DNA of 64,000 bases. Source: Paenisporosarcina sp. FSL H8-0542. GTDB lineage: Bacteria; Bacillota; Bacilli; Bacillales_A; Planococcaceae. Positions 39,166 to 48,976 of this stretch are shown in pieces. The translations under genes were made by a program, and so were the position numbers. Location of the stretch: assembly GCF_038632915.1 (NCBI RefSeq), contig NZ_CP152050.1, positions 476,001-540,000 on the forward strand, given 5' to 3'. How positions within the stretch are numbered: the first letter of the stretch is position 1; the number at the start of each line of letters is the position of its first letter. The notes under the pieces are model-generated. The model ran no database searches, was not told the DNA's origin, and saw only the letters and a program-made list of their open reading frames with translations.

Positions 39166-41580
39166 TTAAAGTTTTGCACGTTGAAGACGCAGTGCATTTA
39201 ATACAACCGAAACCGAACTAAATGCCATGGCAGCTCCAGCAACCCAAGGTGCAAGTAAGCCGGCAGCCGCAATCGGGATGCCGATAGAATTGTAGGCTAA
39301 TGCCCAGAATAAATTTTGTTTAATATTTCGTACTGTCAAACGACTCATGAGTAATGTGTCAGGTACACGCAGTAAATCTCCGTGCATCAATGTTACGTCT
39401 GCCGCTTCCATCGCAACGGCCGTTCCAGTGCCCATGGCAATTCCGATATCAGCAACGGCTAAAGCTGGAGCGTCATTGATGCCGTCACCGACCATGGCAA
39501 CCTTGCGACCTTCATCTTTCAGAGATGTGATGACTTCTGCTTTTTTCGTAGGGAAGACACCTGCAACGACATGCTCGATGCCAACTTGTCTCGCAATCGC
39601 CTGCGCGGTTGTTTCCTGATCGCCAGTTAACATCACCACGTGAATGCCCATTTGCTGTAACTTTTGAATAGCTGCCTTTGAAGTTTCTTTTACTTGATCA
39701 GCGATTGCGATCGTGGCGACATGAACATCATCAACGGCCATGAACATGACCGTTTTCCCGTCCTGTTCGAGTGAAGAAGCTTGATCCAATGCCGAGTCTA
39801 ACTCGATCGTGTGGTCAGACAAAAGTTTACGTGTGCCAATGACAATTGCTTTGGAATTAATAGTACTCTTAATGCCGTGCCCTGGAATCGCTTCAAATGC
39901 AGAACTCTTATACTGGATTTCATTGATTTCCTTACCAAAAGAAGTAATCGCATGTGCTACTGGATGCTCAGAATTACTTTCGGCAGCCGCAGCCAACAGA
40001 ATGAGTGTTTGTCGATCCTGCTGATTTGCAACAATAAACTCTGTTACAGCAGGTTTACCTTTTGTGATGGTTCCAGTTTTATCGAACACAACCGTATCTA
40101 TAGATTTTGTGTTTTCCATTGCTTCAGCTGTCTTGAATAATATCCCAAGCTCAGCCGAGCGACCTGATCCCGCCATAATTGAAGTAGGAGTTGCAAGCCC
40201 AAGCGCACATGGACAAGCAATGACCAGTACAGCAATCGTACTTTCCAATGCCGAGGCAAAGTTACCGATGTCCACAAAAAGGTACCAAACTAGGAAGGTC
40301 AGAAGAGCAAGTCCTACAACAACCGGCACAAATATACCCGAGATTCGGTCTGCCAATCTTTGTATCGGAGCTTTGGATCCTTGTGCTTCTTCAACCACAC
40401 GGATAATGGAAGACAGAACGGTTTCTTTACCGATCTTCGCAGCTTTTATTCGCAGTGCTCCATTCGCATTGATTGTTGCAGCGAAGACTTCATCATTTTG
40501 TGCTTTTTCAACAGGCAAACTTTCTCCGGTCAGCATGGATTCATCCACCGCAGATGAACCGGATAGGACAACGCCGTCAACCGGAATGGATGCACCTGGC
40601 TTAATAAGCAAGATATCGCCTTTTTGCACAGATTCTATAGGGATTTCACGCGTCAGGCCATTTTCCTCAATTATGGCTAATGACGGTTGAAGATTCATTA
40701 ATTTTTTTATAGCATCTGAAGAATGCCCTTTCGCACGCGCTTCGAAGACTTTCCCTAGTAAAATAAGGGTAATCAACACTGCACTTGTTTCGAAATACAG
40801 TCCGAGCATATGTGTTTCCCCGTGTTGCAAGCTATCCAATACGAGATAAATACTGTAAAAATAAGCTGCCGATGTACCGAGAGCAACTAAAACATCCATA
40901 TTGGCACTCTTATTGCGAAGTGCAAAATACGCCCCTTTATAAAACATCCAGCCAATCCAAAATTGAACCGGTGTCGCTAATGCCCATTGAACAAATGGAT
41001 TCATTAAAAGCTCTGGAACATATAACGCTGAAGTAAATGAAAAATGTCCTAACATTGTCCATAAAAGGGGAAGTGATAGAATGGCAGAAATCCAGAACAA
41101 ACGGGTTTTCTTTTGAATGTCCGCTTTTTTATAATCAATGGCTTCGGCTTTTGCATCATTTTTGAAAGTTGCATCGTACCCTAAATCTTGGATTTTCTTC
41201 ACAATGTCATGTGGGTTTGTCTGATTCGGATTAAATGAAATCTTTCCTGTTTCAAGCGCTAAATTTATGGCTGCTTCATTTACACCAGGCAAATTATTCA
41301 ATCCTTTTTCAATACGGGTTGAACAAGCTGCACATGTCATTCCTTGAATTCTCAGGTCAACTTGCTCACTGATTACGTCATAGCCAAGTCCGCGAACTTG
41401 GTCTTCTAACTGATTCGGTTGAATGGTTTTCGCATCGTATGTAATATGTGCTTTTTCAGTTGCAAAGTTAACGGTAGCGGAAGATACACCTTCCATTTTC
41501 TGAAGCCCTTTTTCAATGCGATTTGCACAAGCTGCACAAGTCATACCGGTTATCGATAATTCTTGTTGAGTTTCAATCAT
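39166..41580 (-). CDS. copA: copper-exporting P-type ATPase CopA
   Basis: The 804-residue P1B ATPase pumps Cu(I) out of the cell. It has two N-terminal HMA domains with CAAC sites (Cys15/Cys18, and about Cys83/Cys86), eight transmembrane segments with the CPC ion site in [13 protein letters not shown], the phosphorylation motif DKTGTITKG and the hinge [15 protein letters not shown] precedes the ATG. It is the last gene of csoR-copZ-copA but has its own CsoR-type box, and a terminator separates it from copZ. Confidence 0.97.
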   Translation of the reverse strand: MIETQQELSITGMTCAACANRIEKGLQKMEGVSSATVNFATEKAHITYDAKTIQPNQLEDQVRGLGYDVISEQVDLRIQGMTCAACSTRIEKGLNNLPGVNEAAINLALETGKISFNPNQTNPHDIVKKIQDLGYDATFKNDAKAEAIDYKKADIQKKTRLFWISAILSLPLLWTMLGHFSFTSALYVPELLMNPFVQWALATPVQFWIGWMFYKGAYFALRNKSANMDVLVALGTSAAYFYSIYLVLDSLQHGETHMLGLYFETSAVLITLILLGKVFEARAKGHSSDAIKKLMNLQPSLAIIEENGLTREIPIESVQKGDILLIKPGASIPVDGVVLSGSSAVDESMLTGESLPVEKAQNDEVFAATINANGALRIKAAKIGKETVLSSIIRVVEEAQGSKAPIQRLADRISGIFVPVVVGLALLTFLVWYLFVDIGNFASALESTIAVLVIACPCALGLATPTSIMAGSGRSAELGILFKTAEAMENTKSIDTVVFDKTGTITKGKPAVTEFIVANQQDRQTLILLAAAAESNSEHPVAHAITSFGKEINEIQYKSSAFEAIPGHGIKSTINSKAIVIGTRKLLSDHTIELDSALDQASSLEQDGKTVMFMAVDDVHVATIAIADQVKETSKAAIQKLQQMGIHVVMLTGDQETTAQAIARQVGIEHVVAGVFPTKKAEVITSLKDEGRKVAMVGDGINDAPALAVADIGIAMGTGTAVAMEAADVTLMHGDLLRVPDTLLMSRLTVRNIKQNLFWALAYNSIGIPIAAAGLLAPWVAGAAMAFSSVSVVLNALRLQRAKL

Positions 41581-41598
41581 AATTTTACCTCCTTATAC

Positions 41599-41615
41599 AT
41601 ACCTTTACGGGGTAT
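41599..41615. promoter_or_regulatory. CsoR-type operator upstream of copA
   Basis: ATACCTTTACGGGGTAT resembles the pseudo-palindromic CsoR box (TACC-N-GGGTA). It lies in the copZ-copA gap, about 20 bp from the copA start. Confidence 0.65.
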
Positions 41616-41627
41616 ATAAAATGTTGA

Positions 41628-41651
41628 AAAAAAACTGCGAATTTCGCAGTC
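41628..41651 (-). terminator. intrinsic terminator of copZ
   Basis: ACTGCGAAATTCGCAGT followed by TTTTTTT on the minus strand. Confidence 0.85.
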
Positions 41652-41663
41652 TTATTTTAATAC

Positions 41664-41876
41664 TTATTTAGCCACCGAGTATCCTTGCTCTTCTATCGTA
41701 TCCGTAATTTTTTCAACTTCAACTACGTCTTTGTTAAATTCAACACCCACTGTGCCGTTTTCCAGATGTACCTGCACGTTATCAACACCAGAAATTTTTG
41801 TAACACTGCTTTCAATTGCTTTAACACAATGTCCACAAGACATACCTTCCACTTTTAATGTAACGTGATCTACCAT
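41664..41876 (-). CDS. copZ: copper chaperone CopZ
   Basis: A 70-residue single HMA domain with the Cu(I) site GMSCGHC (Cys14, Cys17). It hands Cu(I) to the HMA domains of CopA and buffers cytosolic copper. GGAGG precedes the ATG, 15 bp after csoR. Confidence 0.96.
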   Translation of the reverse strand: MVDHVTLKVEGMSCGHCVKAIESSVTKISGVDNVQVHLENGTVGVEFNKDVVEVEKITDTIEEQGYSVAK

Positions 41877-41891
41877 TGGAATTCCTCCTCG

Positions 41892-42227
41892 TTATTTTCG
41901 CATTAGTTTTTGAACCGTTGTTAGTAATTCATCCAGCACATCATCTTCGCCTGCAGCTAATCGTTCTTTCACACAGCCTTTTAAATGACCAGCAAGAAGA
42001 ACTTTTGCAACACTGTTTAAGGCAGATTGAGTTGCTGATAATTGGGTAATAATATCATCGCAATAGACATCTTTATCAACCATGCCTTTAATCCCGCGTA
42101 TTTGTCCTTCAATTCGGTTTAGCCGGGTGGTTAAATCTTTTTTTACGGAATCTGGATGATGGCTTTTTCTACAAGTCGTTGATTCTAGAGGTTCCTCAAG
42201 TGGTGAAGCATCAGTATTAGTGGTCAT
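41892..42227 (-). CDS. csoR: copper-sensing repressor CsoR
   Basis: The 111-residue DUF156 protein has the Cu(I) site Cys56, His81 and Cys85 (DVYCDDII and GHLKGC). Apo-CsoR represses the cop genes and Cu(I) binding releases it. The N-terminal 25 residues are a polar extension that is longer than in B. subtilis CsoR. GGAGGTGA precedes the ATG. It heads the operon behind a CsoR-type box. Confidence 0.95.
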   Translation of the reverse strand: MTTNTDASPLEEPLESTTCRKSHHPDSVKKDLTTRLNRIEGQIRGIKGMVDKDVYCDDIITQLSATQSALNSVAKVLLAGHLKGCVKERLAAGEDDVLDELLTTVQKLMRK

Positions 42228-42262
42228 GATTTTATCACCTCCAGATTTTCTTAAGTATAAAG

Positions 42263-42277
42263 TACCGTCGGGGGGTA
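42263..42277. promoter_or_regulatory. CsoR-type operator upstream of csoR
   Basis: TACCGTCGGGGGGTA with flanking ATG/TAT, about 36 bp ahead of csoR, similar to the box at 41599. Confidence 0.7.
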
Positions 42278-42295
42278 TGTAAAGAAAAGAGAATC

Positions 42296-42331
42296 AAAAA
42301 TCCCCAAACTTGAAAAATAAGTTTGGGGGGG
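42296..42331 (-). terminator. intrinsic terminator of the CBS-domain gene
   Basis: CCCCAAACTTATTTTTCAAGTTTGGGG with a following T run on the minus strand. Confidence 0.85.
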
Positions 42332-42335
42332 TGGT

Positions 42336-42749
42336 TTAAAGATGTCTCGGTTCTGAAATTTCATGGAGAGCTTGAGAAGCTTCATGTGCTGTCTCACTTG
42401 GTACAGATAAATCTGCAAGAGCTACGAAGCCAACAAGTTGTTCATTCTTGATGACAGGAAGTCGGCGGATACGGTGTTGCGCCATGATTTCAGCCGCTTC
42501 CTGAGAAGTAGATTCAGGACCTACAGAAATGACTTCATCCGACATGACATCTTTTACAAGACGCTTGCCATTTTTTGCAACAGACCTTGTAACGATATCT
42601 CGGTCAGTAATCATCCCGATTACACGTGAACCTTCAACTACTGGCATACATCCGATGTCCAAAGCACGCATGCTTTGGGCAATTTCCGATATTAAATCGG
42701 TAGGTGTACATGTCACGATATCTCGTGACATGATGTCTTTAATTTTCAC
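42336..42749 (-). CDS. CBS domain pair protein
   Basis: A 137-residue stand-alone Bateman module: CBS1 (KDIMSRDIVTCTPTDLISEI to VIGMITDRDIVTR) and CBS2 (VKDVMSDEVISVGPESTSQE to LVGFVALADLSV). Similar to B. subtilis YhcV. Such proteins bind adenine nucleotides and may be energy sensors; no catalytic domain is attached. GTG start at 42749 behind GGAGGG. It sits between copper genes and a small ORF, without an obvious functional link. Confidence 0.92.
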   Translation of the reverse strand: MKIKDIMSRDIVTCTPTDLISEIAQSMRALDIGCMPVVEGSRVIGMITDRDIVTRSVAKNGKRLVKDVMSDEVISVGPESTSQEAAEIMAQHRIRRLPVIKNEQLVGFVALADLSVPSETAHEASQALHEISEPRHL

Positions 42750-42840
42750 AAGAATCCCTCCTTATAATAATGGTTAGTATGATTTACAAAGGACTAAAAT
42801 ATGTAACAAAATTGAAAGATTTAAAATAGGCTAAACGTGG

Positions 42841-42846
42841 TATAAT
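42841..42846 (+). promoter_or_regulatory. extended -10 promoter of the small ORF at 42953
   Basis: TGGTATAAT: a perfect -10 with a TGn extension and no convincing -35. Confidence 0.45.
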
Positions 42847-42952
42847 AAGTGTATAAAATAGAAAGTCAAATTTATAAAACGATTTTCTTGAACCTGAACC
42901 TTTTAGTAAATGAATACGTTCCTAAACTAGAGGAAGGATAGAGGTGGATTGG

Positions 42953-43090
42953 ATGACGAAAGAAGTTGATTTGCGAAAAATCGTTTCGAACTTGTCAAAG
43001 TTGGGTGTCACCGTAACGCTTACCAAATCTCGTCTCGAAATGTTAAAAGCACTCGCTGCACCAACTCAGACTCCACATACTCAAGGCTGA
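42953..43090 (+). CDS. small hypothetical protein (45 residues)
   Basis: Encodes TKEVDLRKIVSNLSKLGVTV then TLTKSRLEMLKALAAP after the Met, an amphipathic helix pair. It has a perfect extended -10 about 105 bp upstream, AGAGGTGG as ribosome-binding site and an intrinsic terminator just after the stop, so it forms a complete transcription unit. Family not recognised. Confidence 0.65.
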   Translation: MTKEVDLRKIVSNLSKLGVTVTLTKSRLEMLKALAAPTQTPHTQG

Positions 43091-43116
43091 ATCCACAACT
43101 TAGATCATACATTCGA

Positions 43117-43146
43117 GACACCTACCAAAAAGTAGGTGTTTTTTTA
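43117..43146 (+). terminator. intrinsic terminator of the small ORF
   Basis: ACACCTAC-CAAAAA-GTAGGTGTTTTTTT. Confidence 0.92.
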
Positions 43147-43197
43147 TACGAACTTTTGATAATTTTTAAAATGATTCTTATAAAAATTAGTGGGAAC

Positions 43198-43227
43198 CGG
43201 CTCCCTTTCCGCAGACAAACCAGCTAG
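43198..43227 (+). repeat. dispersed repeat, family B
   Basis: Matches the segment at 27206-27235 (opposite orientation) at 26 of 30 positions and runs on into AGCCTCCTCG. Confidence 0.5.
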
Positions 43228-43296
43228 CCTCCTCGTCAAATTCGAGAAAGTTGCTCCAAAATTTAAAAGTTGCCCCAATCACAAAATTCACCCCAA

Positions 43297-43336
43297 CAAA
43301 AAAGGATTACGCGATAATTGCGTAATCCTTTTTTAT
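43297..43336 (-). terminator. intrinsic terminator of rodA
   Basis: AAAAAGGATTACGC and GCGTAATCCTTTTTT arms. Confidence 0.9.
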
Positions 43337-44523
43337 TATTCATCGTCAGAAGAACCAAACATATACGTGCGGTGATGGAATTTCATGCTGAACACCAATC
43401 CTAAAGCCAGCATATTCCCCATTAACGAACTACCCCCATAACTGATAAAAGGAAGCGGGATACCCGTTATCGGTAATAGCTGAATGGTCATCCCGATGTT
43501 TTGGAATACGTGGAATGTAATCATGGCAATAATGCCGGCACATACATACGTACTAAATGGATCTTTCAGCGTTAATGTAATTTTGGTCAAGTGGTAAATC
43601 AGCAAGAAAAACAGACTCACGACAATACTTGCGCCAATAAATCCATACTCTTCACCGATTACCGTGAATATAAAATCTGTATGATTTTCAGGAACGTATA
43701 CTTCACGTCCTTGATAGCCTTTACCGGTAATTCCACCAGAGCCGATTGCGGTCATCGCATTAATCAAGTTATAGCCTTCCGATGTTGAATAGGAATACGG
43801 ATCAAGCCATGAATAAATACGACCGAACTGATAAGCCTTAAAGCCGAATTTTTCCGAAAGAAAATCCTGCATGAAAACAGCCATCCAGAGTAAGGAACCT
43901 CCGATTAAAGCGGTTCCCGCAAAAATCGGAACAATCAACTTCCATGTGACACCACCCACAATAATCATTGCTGCGGTGATGGCCAAAAATACAAGTGAAG
44001 TACCAAGGTCTGGCTGTTGCATGATGAACAGTAAAGGTATAAGTGCCGTCGCCATGATTTTCCCCAATAGAATTAGGTCTGTTTTCATTGTTTTTGACAC
44101 GAAATTTTCATGATGATTACTAATCATGCGTGCCATTGCTAAAATAAAGAACGTTTTCATGAATTCCGACGGTTGAATGCTCCCGATACCCGGTAAGTGG
44201 AACCAACTTTTTGCTCCACCACGTTTTTCAGCGATTTGACCTTCGCCGCCCGGTGCCAAAACAAGGGCAATTAAAATGAGAATCCCAATAGCATAAAGAA
44301 CCCACGACATCTTTTTATATTGTTCGGGTTCGAATAACATAGTGAATCCTATAATCACTGCACCCACGATGTACCATAAAACTTGTCTAGGGATGAAATT
44401 AATCGGGTATTGACCTGATGATTGTGCAGACGAAATTGCGAACAAACTTACAATGAATAGCAGTAATAATATAAAAGCCAACGTCCAGTCGAAACGATCA
44501 GCAAATCCTTTGTTATTTTCCAT
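43336..44523 (-). CDS. rodA: rod shape-determining protein RodA (SEDS glycosyltransferase)
   Basis: The 395-residue SEDS protein has ten transmembrane segments and polymerises lipid II with class B PBPs during elongation. Motifs are GGAKSWFHLPGIGSIQPSEF, the WLDPYSYSTSEGYNLINA loop with the catalytic Asp, and GIPLPFISYGGSS. I start at ATG 44523 behind CAGGTGAC, not at 44565. It is monocistronic. Confidence 0.93.
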   Translation of the reverse strand: MENNKGFADRFDWTLAFILLLLFIVSLFAISSAQSSGQYPINFIPRQVLWYIVGAVIIGFTMLFEPEQYKKMSWVLYAIGILILIALVLAPGGEGQIAEKRGGAKSWFHLPGIGSIQPSEFMKTFFILAMARMISNHHENFVSKTMKTDLILLGKIMATALIPLLFIMQQPDLGTSLVFLAITAAMIIVGGVTWKLIVPIFAGTALIGGSLLWMAVFMQDFLSEKFGFKAYQFGRIYSWLDPYSYSTSEGYNLINAMTAIGSGGITGKGYQGREVYVPENHTDFIFTVIGEEYGFIGASIVVSLFFLLIYHLTKITLTLKDPFSTYVCAGIIAMITFHVFQNIGMTIQLLPITGIPLPFISYGGSSLMGNMLALGLVFSMKFHHRTYMFGSSDDE

Positions 44524-44672
44524 AGTTGTCACCTGAATTTCTAATTTAAAGTTATAACTTATCAATTATACCGTAAAAGATAAGCAAATGCTTGTGCAGT
44601 ATGTACTGACGAAGAACATCTTAAAATGTTTCATTCTTCTCAAAGTGAGATTATAATGAAAGGAGGAATGGA

Positions 44673-45428
44673 GTGATGATAATGGTGAAAAAGGCACGTG
44701 ATACAGAAGATTACCTTCACCATATTTATATACATATGAACGAGGCTGATCAATTTGTGATCTTCAGCGGTCTTACAATGCAACAATTTGTCCTAAATGC
44801 AGGACCATTGCAACATCTATTGTTACTTAAGCATGAATACGAAGATAGTTCGTTTAACATGCATACCCAGCTGGAATTTGTACCAGATGAAGAGGTCTTG
44901 TCATTTACCAAAGAATTTATGGATAAACCAACTGATTTGAGATGGATTGATTTTGCGGATGAACGCAGACTCAATATGTTAACGCCTCAGGAACAAGCAG
45001 AACTATTATATATCGGGCATAAAAAAGAACCGATTCGATCACCATTTTATTATCAACTCCAAAATCGTTACGTCTATTTATCCAATGAAGAAGAGAGTAT
45101 GACGAAAATTTATTTTCGTGAATTGAATGATTCAATTCATTTGGTCGTTAATATACTAAATCAAGTGGTCCGTGACAAAGAGAGGGGTGCTCCTTTTTGG
45201 CGCAGGAAACAAAAAGAAGGGTACCCTGAACTGACGGTGGACCAATTTATTACACATAAACCTTTGATGAAGGAAGGCGTACTGCTTTCGTTATTCAAAC
45301 TCGAAAAATCAAAAGCAAGCTATGATTTAGAAATCCGTTCTTTGCCAGAATCGGTATTCCCCGATGAAATATGGGACGAATTAACTGCAGTCATGAAACA
45401 AAATCCGGACGAAACCATCCGATTCTAA
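44673..45428 (+). CDS. conserved-looking hypothetical protein
   Basis: A 251-residue soluble protein with no transmembrane segment or signal peptide. Segments such as FSGLTMQQFVLNAGPLQHLL, TPQEQAELLYIGHKKEPI and GAPFWRRKQKEG give no family I recognise. The opening (ARDTEDYLHHIYIHMNEADQ) and the internal aromatic/charged pattern suggest an alpha/beta fold. GGAGG precedes the ATG. It stands between rodA and ddl, with its own terminator, so a link to cell wall synthesis is suggestive only. Confidence 0.75.
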   Translation: MMIMVKKARDTEDYLHHIYIHMNEADQFVIFSGLTMQQFVLNAGPLQHLLLLKHEYEDSSFNMHTQLEFVPDEEVLSFTKEFMDKPTDLRWIDFADERRLNMLTPQEQAELLYIGHKKEPIRSPFYYQLQNRYVYLSNEEESMTKIYFRELNDSIHLVVNILNQVVRDKERGAPFWRRKQKEGYPELTVDQFITHKPLMKEGVLLSLFKLEKSKASYDLEIRSLPESVFPDEIWDELTAVMKQNPDETIRF

Positions 45429-45430
45429 CT

Positions 45431-45470
45431 ACAATCCCTTGCAAAGATGAGTGCAAGGGATTGTTTTTTG
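45431..45470 (+). terminator. intrinsic terminator
   Basis: CAATCCCTTGCA and TGCAAGGGATTG then TTTTTT. Confidence 0.92.
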
Positions 45471-45537
45471 ATTAGTGTACGTGGGTAAACATGGTTCATG
45501 TTAAAATAACTGTATCCAATATTGTGGAGGTATTAAA

Positions 45538-46623
45538 ATGAAAAAAAGAATAGGTTTATTATACGGTGGGAAATCCGCCGAACATGAAGTATCTTTATCG
45601 ACAGCTCGTGCAGTGACACAAGCTTTAAATTTCAATGAATATGATGTGTTTCCAATATACATTACACATGAAGGCGAATGGCGTAAAGGTGCCCAATTAT
45701 TGGCGCCGGTAGAAACAATTGAACAATTGCAATTTGATAATACATTCAATCAAGAATTGCCTAATAATATTTCAAGCTTCTTACCGTCTCAACAGGAGAC
45801 AGACGAAAACGCGCTGGACGTGATTTTCCCTCTTTTACATGGACCAAATGGCGAAGATGGAACGGTACAGGGATTGCTTGAAGTATTGAATCTTCCTTAC
45901 ATCGGTAATGGTGTTCTAGCATCTTCTGCCGGAATGGATAAAGTCATCATGAAACAGCTCTTCGCGATTGCTGGTCTGAAACAAGTACCATTCGTTCATT
46001 TCATCCGTAAAGAATGGCAAAAAAACCAAGAGAATTTGATTGGGAAAATGGAGAAAGAACTAGCTTGGCCAGTTTTCGTTAAACCGGCAAACCTCGGTTC
46101 AAGTGTGGGAATCAGCAAAGCCTCAACTCGTGAAGAGTTAATCGCAGCTGTGGATATGGCATTGAAGTACGATCGCAAAATTATCGTCGAACAGGGCATT
46201 AAAGCACGTGAAATTGAAATGGGTGTACTAGGTAACGATTCGCCGAAATGTTCTGTGCCAGGTGAAATCAAACCGTTGAAAGATTTTTATGATTACCAAG
46301 CAAAATACAAAGACGGCAACACGGCGATGATAATTCCTGCGGACGTCACTGAAGAAGTGGAAGCTACTTTGCAAGACAACGCAATCAAGGCTTTTAAAGT
46401 ATTGGATTGCTCAGGACTAGTGAGAGCTGACTTCTTTGTAACGGATGCAAATGAAGTGCTAATTAATGAAGTGAATACATTACCTGGCTTTACGCCATTC
46501 AGTATGTTCCCATTGTTATGGCAGCACACAGGCGTGAATTACGCGGAATTAATCGATCAGCTGATTGAGCTTGCGATCGAAAGACATGCCGAAAAACAAC
46601 AACTACACTATACAATGGATTGA
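45538..46623 (+). CDS. ddl: D-alanine-D-alanine ligase
   Basis: The 361-residue ATP-grasp enzyme makes D-Ala-D-Ala for MurF. It shows [48 protein letters not shown] and [15 protein letters not shown]. murF follows 12 bp downstream, so the pair is one operon; alr (55183) supplies the D-Ala. Length is that of the longer Ddl forms. Confidence 0.97.
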   Translation: MKKRIGLLYGGKSAEHEVSLSTARAVTQALNFNEYDVFPIYITHEGEWRKGAQLLAPVETIEQLQFDNTFNQELPNNISSFLPSQQETDENALDVIFPLLHGPNGEDGTVQGLLEVLNLPYIGNGVLASSAGMDKVIMKQLFAIAGLKQVPFVHFIRKEWQKNQENLIGKMEKELAWPVFVKPANLGSSVGISKASTREELIAAVDMALKYDRKIIVEQGIKAREIEMGVLGNDSPKCSVPGEIKPLKDFYDYQAKYKDGNTAMIIPADVTEEVEATLQDNAIKAFKVLDCSGLVRADFFVTDANEVLINEVNTLPGFTPFSMFPLLWQHTGVNYAELIDQLIELAIERHAEKQQLHYTMD

Positions 46624-46635
46624 GTGTGAATAATT

Positions 46636-48012
46636 TTGAAAAAATCATTACAAACAGTTGCTGGGTGGTTAAACATAAATGACGAAGTAAAACCGAATGT
46701 CACGGTAAGTGGCGTATCGATCAATACTAAAACCATTCAACCTGGAGATTTATTCATTCCGTTCAAAGGTGAAAAAGTGAATGGTCATCAATATGTGACT
46801 CAAGCTTTTGAAAAAGGAGCATCAGCAGCTCTTTGGCAGAAGGATGAACCAAATCCTCCACAAAATCTCCCTTTGCTTTTTGTGGAAGACAGTGAAATAG
46901 CGTTGCAGCAAATGGCACGCGCATATCGGAAAGATCATCCGGCAACGTTCATTGGCATTACGGGATCAAATGGGAAAACATCCACTAAAGATTTGGTGGC
47001 GGGTGTACTATCTCCTTATTTCCGTGTCCAAAAAACGGCAGGAAACTTCAACAATAACTTGGGATTACCGATTACGATCTTATCGTTGGATGAAGACACA
47101 GAGTTTGCCATCCTTGAAATGGGTATGAGTGGCTATGGAGAAATTGAGTTCCTTTCAAACTTGGCAAAACCGCATCACGTTGCGATAACCAACATCGGCG
47201 AAGCCCATATGCAAGACTTAGGTTCGCGTGAAGGAATTGCCAAAGCGAAGTTTGAAATCATTGCCGGCTTACAAGGTAATGGGTGTCTATTTTATGATGG
47301 AGACGAACCGCTTTTGAAGCCATTCATTCAAAAGTTCAATGATGAAAATGGATCTTCTACTATTAAAACCATTTCATTCGGGACAAATACGTCAAATGAC
47401 ATTTCAGCTCAATCGATTCTAGCGACGGAGAATGGCAGTGAGTTTGATGTGACTGGACTTATTGAATCACATTTTATGATTCCGGTTTTAGGAAAGCATC
47501 AAGTCAAAAATGCATTGGTTGCGATATTGATTGCCAAAGAGGCTGGCTTATCAAACGAACAAATTCTGGATTCCTTGAAAAATGTTTCACTTACAGACAT
47601 GCGGATGCAAGTCATTCCTGCCAAGAACGGTTCATTGTTTATCAACGATGCGTATAATGCAGCACCGACTTCAATGAGTGCCGCCATTACCTTTATTCGT
47701 GAAACAACAATTCGTCCTGAAAAGTGGCTGGTTCTTGGGGATATGCTGGAACTAGGTTCTGAAGAACAGGCCTATCATGAAGACTTAGCCAATCAGATTA
47801 AATCGGAAGATTTTGCTGGTGTCTGCTTATATGGTCCACGCATGAAATGGTTATATGACAAGTTGCAGAAATCGTTCGATGAAAGACATCTAATTTGGTC
47901 GGAAAAGGATTATGAACCGATTCGCACTATGTTGGAAAGCCATACATCAGCAGATTCCATCACTTTAATAAAAGGATCTCGTGGAATGGCACTAGAACAT
48001 GTGATTAATTAA
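46636..48012 (+). CDS. murF: UDP-MurNAc-tripeptide-D-Ala-D-Ala ligase
   Basis: A 458-residue Mur ligase that adds D-Ala-D-Ala to UDP-MurNAc-tripeptide. Motifs are SINTKTIQPGDLFIPF, the P-loop GITGSNGKTSTKDL, NNNLGLP and NDAYNAAPTSM. The TTG start is weakly marked by a GAGTG site; coupling to ddl is likely. Confidence 0.97.
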   Translation: MKKSLQTVAGWLNINDEVKPNVTVSGVSINTKTIQPGDLFIPFKGEKVNGHQYVTQAFEKGASAALWQKDEPNPPQNLPLLFVEDSEIALQQMARAYRKDHPATFIGITGSNGKTSTKDLVAGVLSPYFRVQKTAGNFNNNLGLPITILSLDEDTEFAILEMGMSGYGEIEFLSNLAKPHHVAITNIGEAHMQDLGSREGIAKAKFEIIAGLQGNGCLFYDGDEPLLKPFIQKFNDENGSSTIKTISFGTNTSNDISAQSILATENGSEFDVTGLIESHFMIPVLGKHQVKNALVAILIAKEAGLSNEQILDSLKNVSLTDMRMQVIPAKNGSLFINDAYNAAPTSMSAAITFIRETTIRPEKWLVLGDMLELGSEEQAYHEDLANQIKSEDFAGVCLYGPRMKWLYDKLQKSFDERHLIWSEKDYEPIRTMLESHTSADSITLIKGSRGMALEHVIN

Positions 48013-48022
48013 TACTTTACTC

Positions 48023-48055
48023 AAAGGAAACTCTGTTAATGGAGTTTCCTTTTTG
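48023..48055 (+). terminator. intrinsic terminator of ddl-murF
   Basis: AAAGGAAACTC and GAGTTTCCTTTTT. Confidence 0.9.
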
Positions 48056-48158
48056 TATGTTCAATATGGTTGGCATGTAGCGTTTGAAAAATGGCGAACT
48101 GGGTATCACAACTGTATCGAACAAGTCAAAGTTGCGATTCTAAAAGGGGACTGAAAAA

Positions 48159-48878
48159 ATGAAAACCGGTCTATTATGCATTCATGGATTTACAGGAGGT
48201 CCGTATGAAATTGAGCCTTTTGTGCAAAATATTGAAGAGAAAACGGATTGGATTGTCAAAGTCCCTACGTTGCCTGGACATGGACCTACATTATCATTAA
48301 CAGAGTTGACGGCGGAAAATTGGATGATGGAAGCTGAACAGGCCTTGAGACTATTGCAAAAGCAAGTGGACAGAGTGTTCGTTGTCGGTTTTTCAATGGG
48401 TGGACTGATTGCCCTTTATTTATCTTTGCGCTACAAGATTGACCGTCTCGTTCTTCTCAGTGCATCTGCTAAATACATTAATGGCGTTCAAATATTGGAA
48501 GATGTTAAAGATATCGTAGCTGATGTCGTGCAAGGGAATCTTTCAACCAATGCGTTTTACCATTTATACGAATACAAATTAACTCATACGCCAATTCGAG
48601 CCGCGATTGAGTTTATGCGAGTCGTAAAAATGGTCGAGCCTTATTATGAGTCAGTCACAGTACCGGTATGTATTGTGCAAGGCAAAAAAGATGGGATTGT
48701 CCCATTCACTTCTGCACAATATTTGTACGATCGATTGGGATCAGAAGAGAAAAGCATGGTTACTTCAGAATGCGGCAAGCATCTCATATGCTATAGCGAG
48801 GATTGCGATGAATGGTTCGATGAAGTGTTAAGTTTTTTGGAAAAGAATGAGAAAACTAATTATTACGACTGTGGTTGA
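48159..48878 (+). CDS. carboxylesterase (EstA/YvaK-like alpha/beta hydrolase)
   Basis: A 239-residue hydrolase close to Geobacillus Est30. The oxyanion region is CIHGFTGGP, the nucleophile Ser is in VVGFSMGGL (GxSxG, about residue 93), Asp is in GKKDGIVPF and His in SECGKHLICY. It cleaves short-chain esters. It lies between murF and cshA, separate from both by terminators. Confidence 0.93.
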   Translation: MKTGLLCIHGFTGGPYEIEPFVQNIEEKTDWIVKVPTLPGHGPTLSLTELTAENWMMEAEQALRLLQKQVDRVFVVGFSMGGLIALYLSLRYKIDRLVLLSASAKYINGVQILEDVKDIVADVVQGNLSTNAFYHLYEYKLTHTPIRAAIEFMRVVKMVEPYYESVTVPVCIVQGKKDGIVPFTSAQYLYDRLGSEEKSMVTSECGKHLICYSEDCDEWFDEVLSFLEKNEKTNYYDCG

Positions 48879-48939
48879 TTAATTGCATATTGTCTTTATC
48901 CGTGTTAAAGTGATTAGAGCAATGGATACATTTTGTGTA

Positions 48940-48976
48940 AAGACTCTTCGGGTTTTGATGAAGAGCTCTTTTTTTT
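48940..48976 (+). terminator. intrinsic terminator of the esterase gene
   Basis: AGACTCTTC and GAAGAGCTCT then eight T. Confidence 0.8.

Noticed and set aside
40064..40690. 208-residue ORF on the plus strand
   Set aside because: Runs opposite to copA, whose motifs are all intact; a codon-bias shadow.
43245..43298. Tandem repeat of TTGCYCC-like units
   Set aside because: Spacing is 19 and 18 bp and the units diverge strongly; probably chance in AT-rich DNA.
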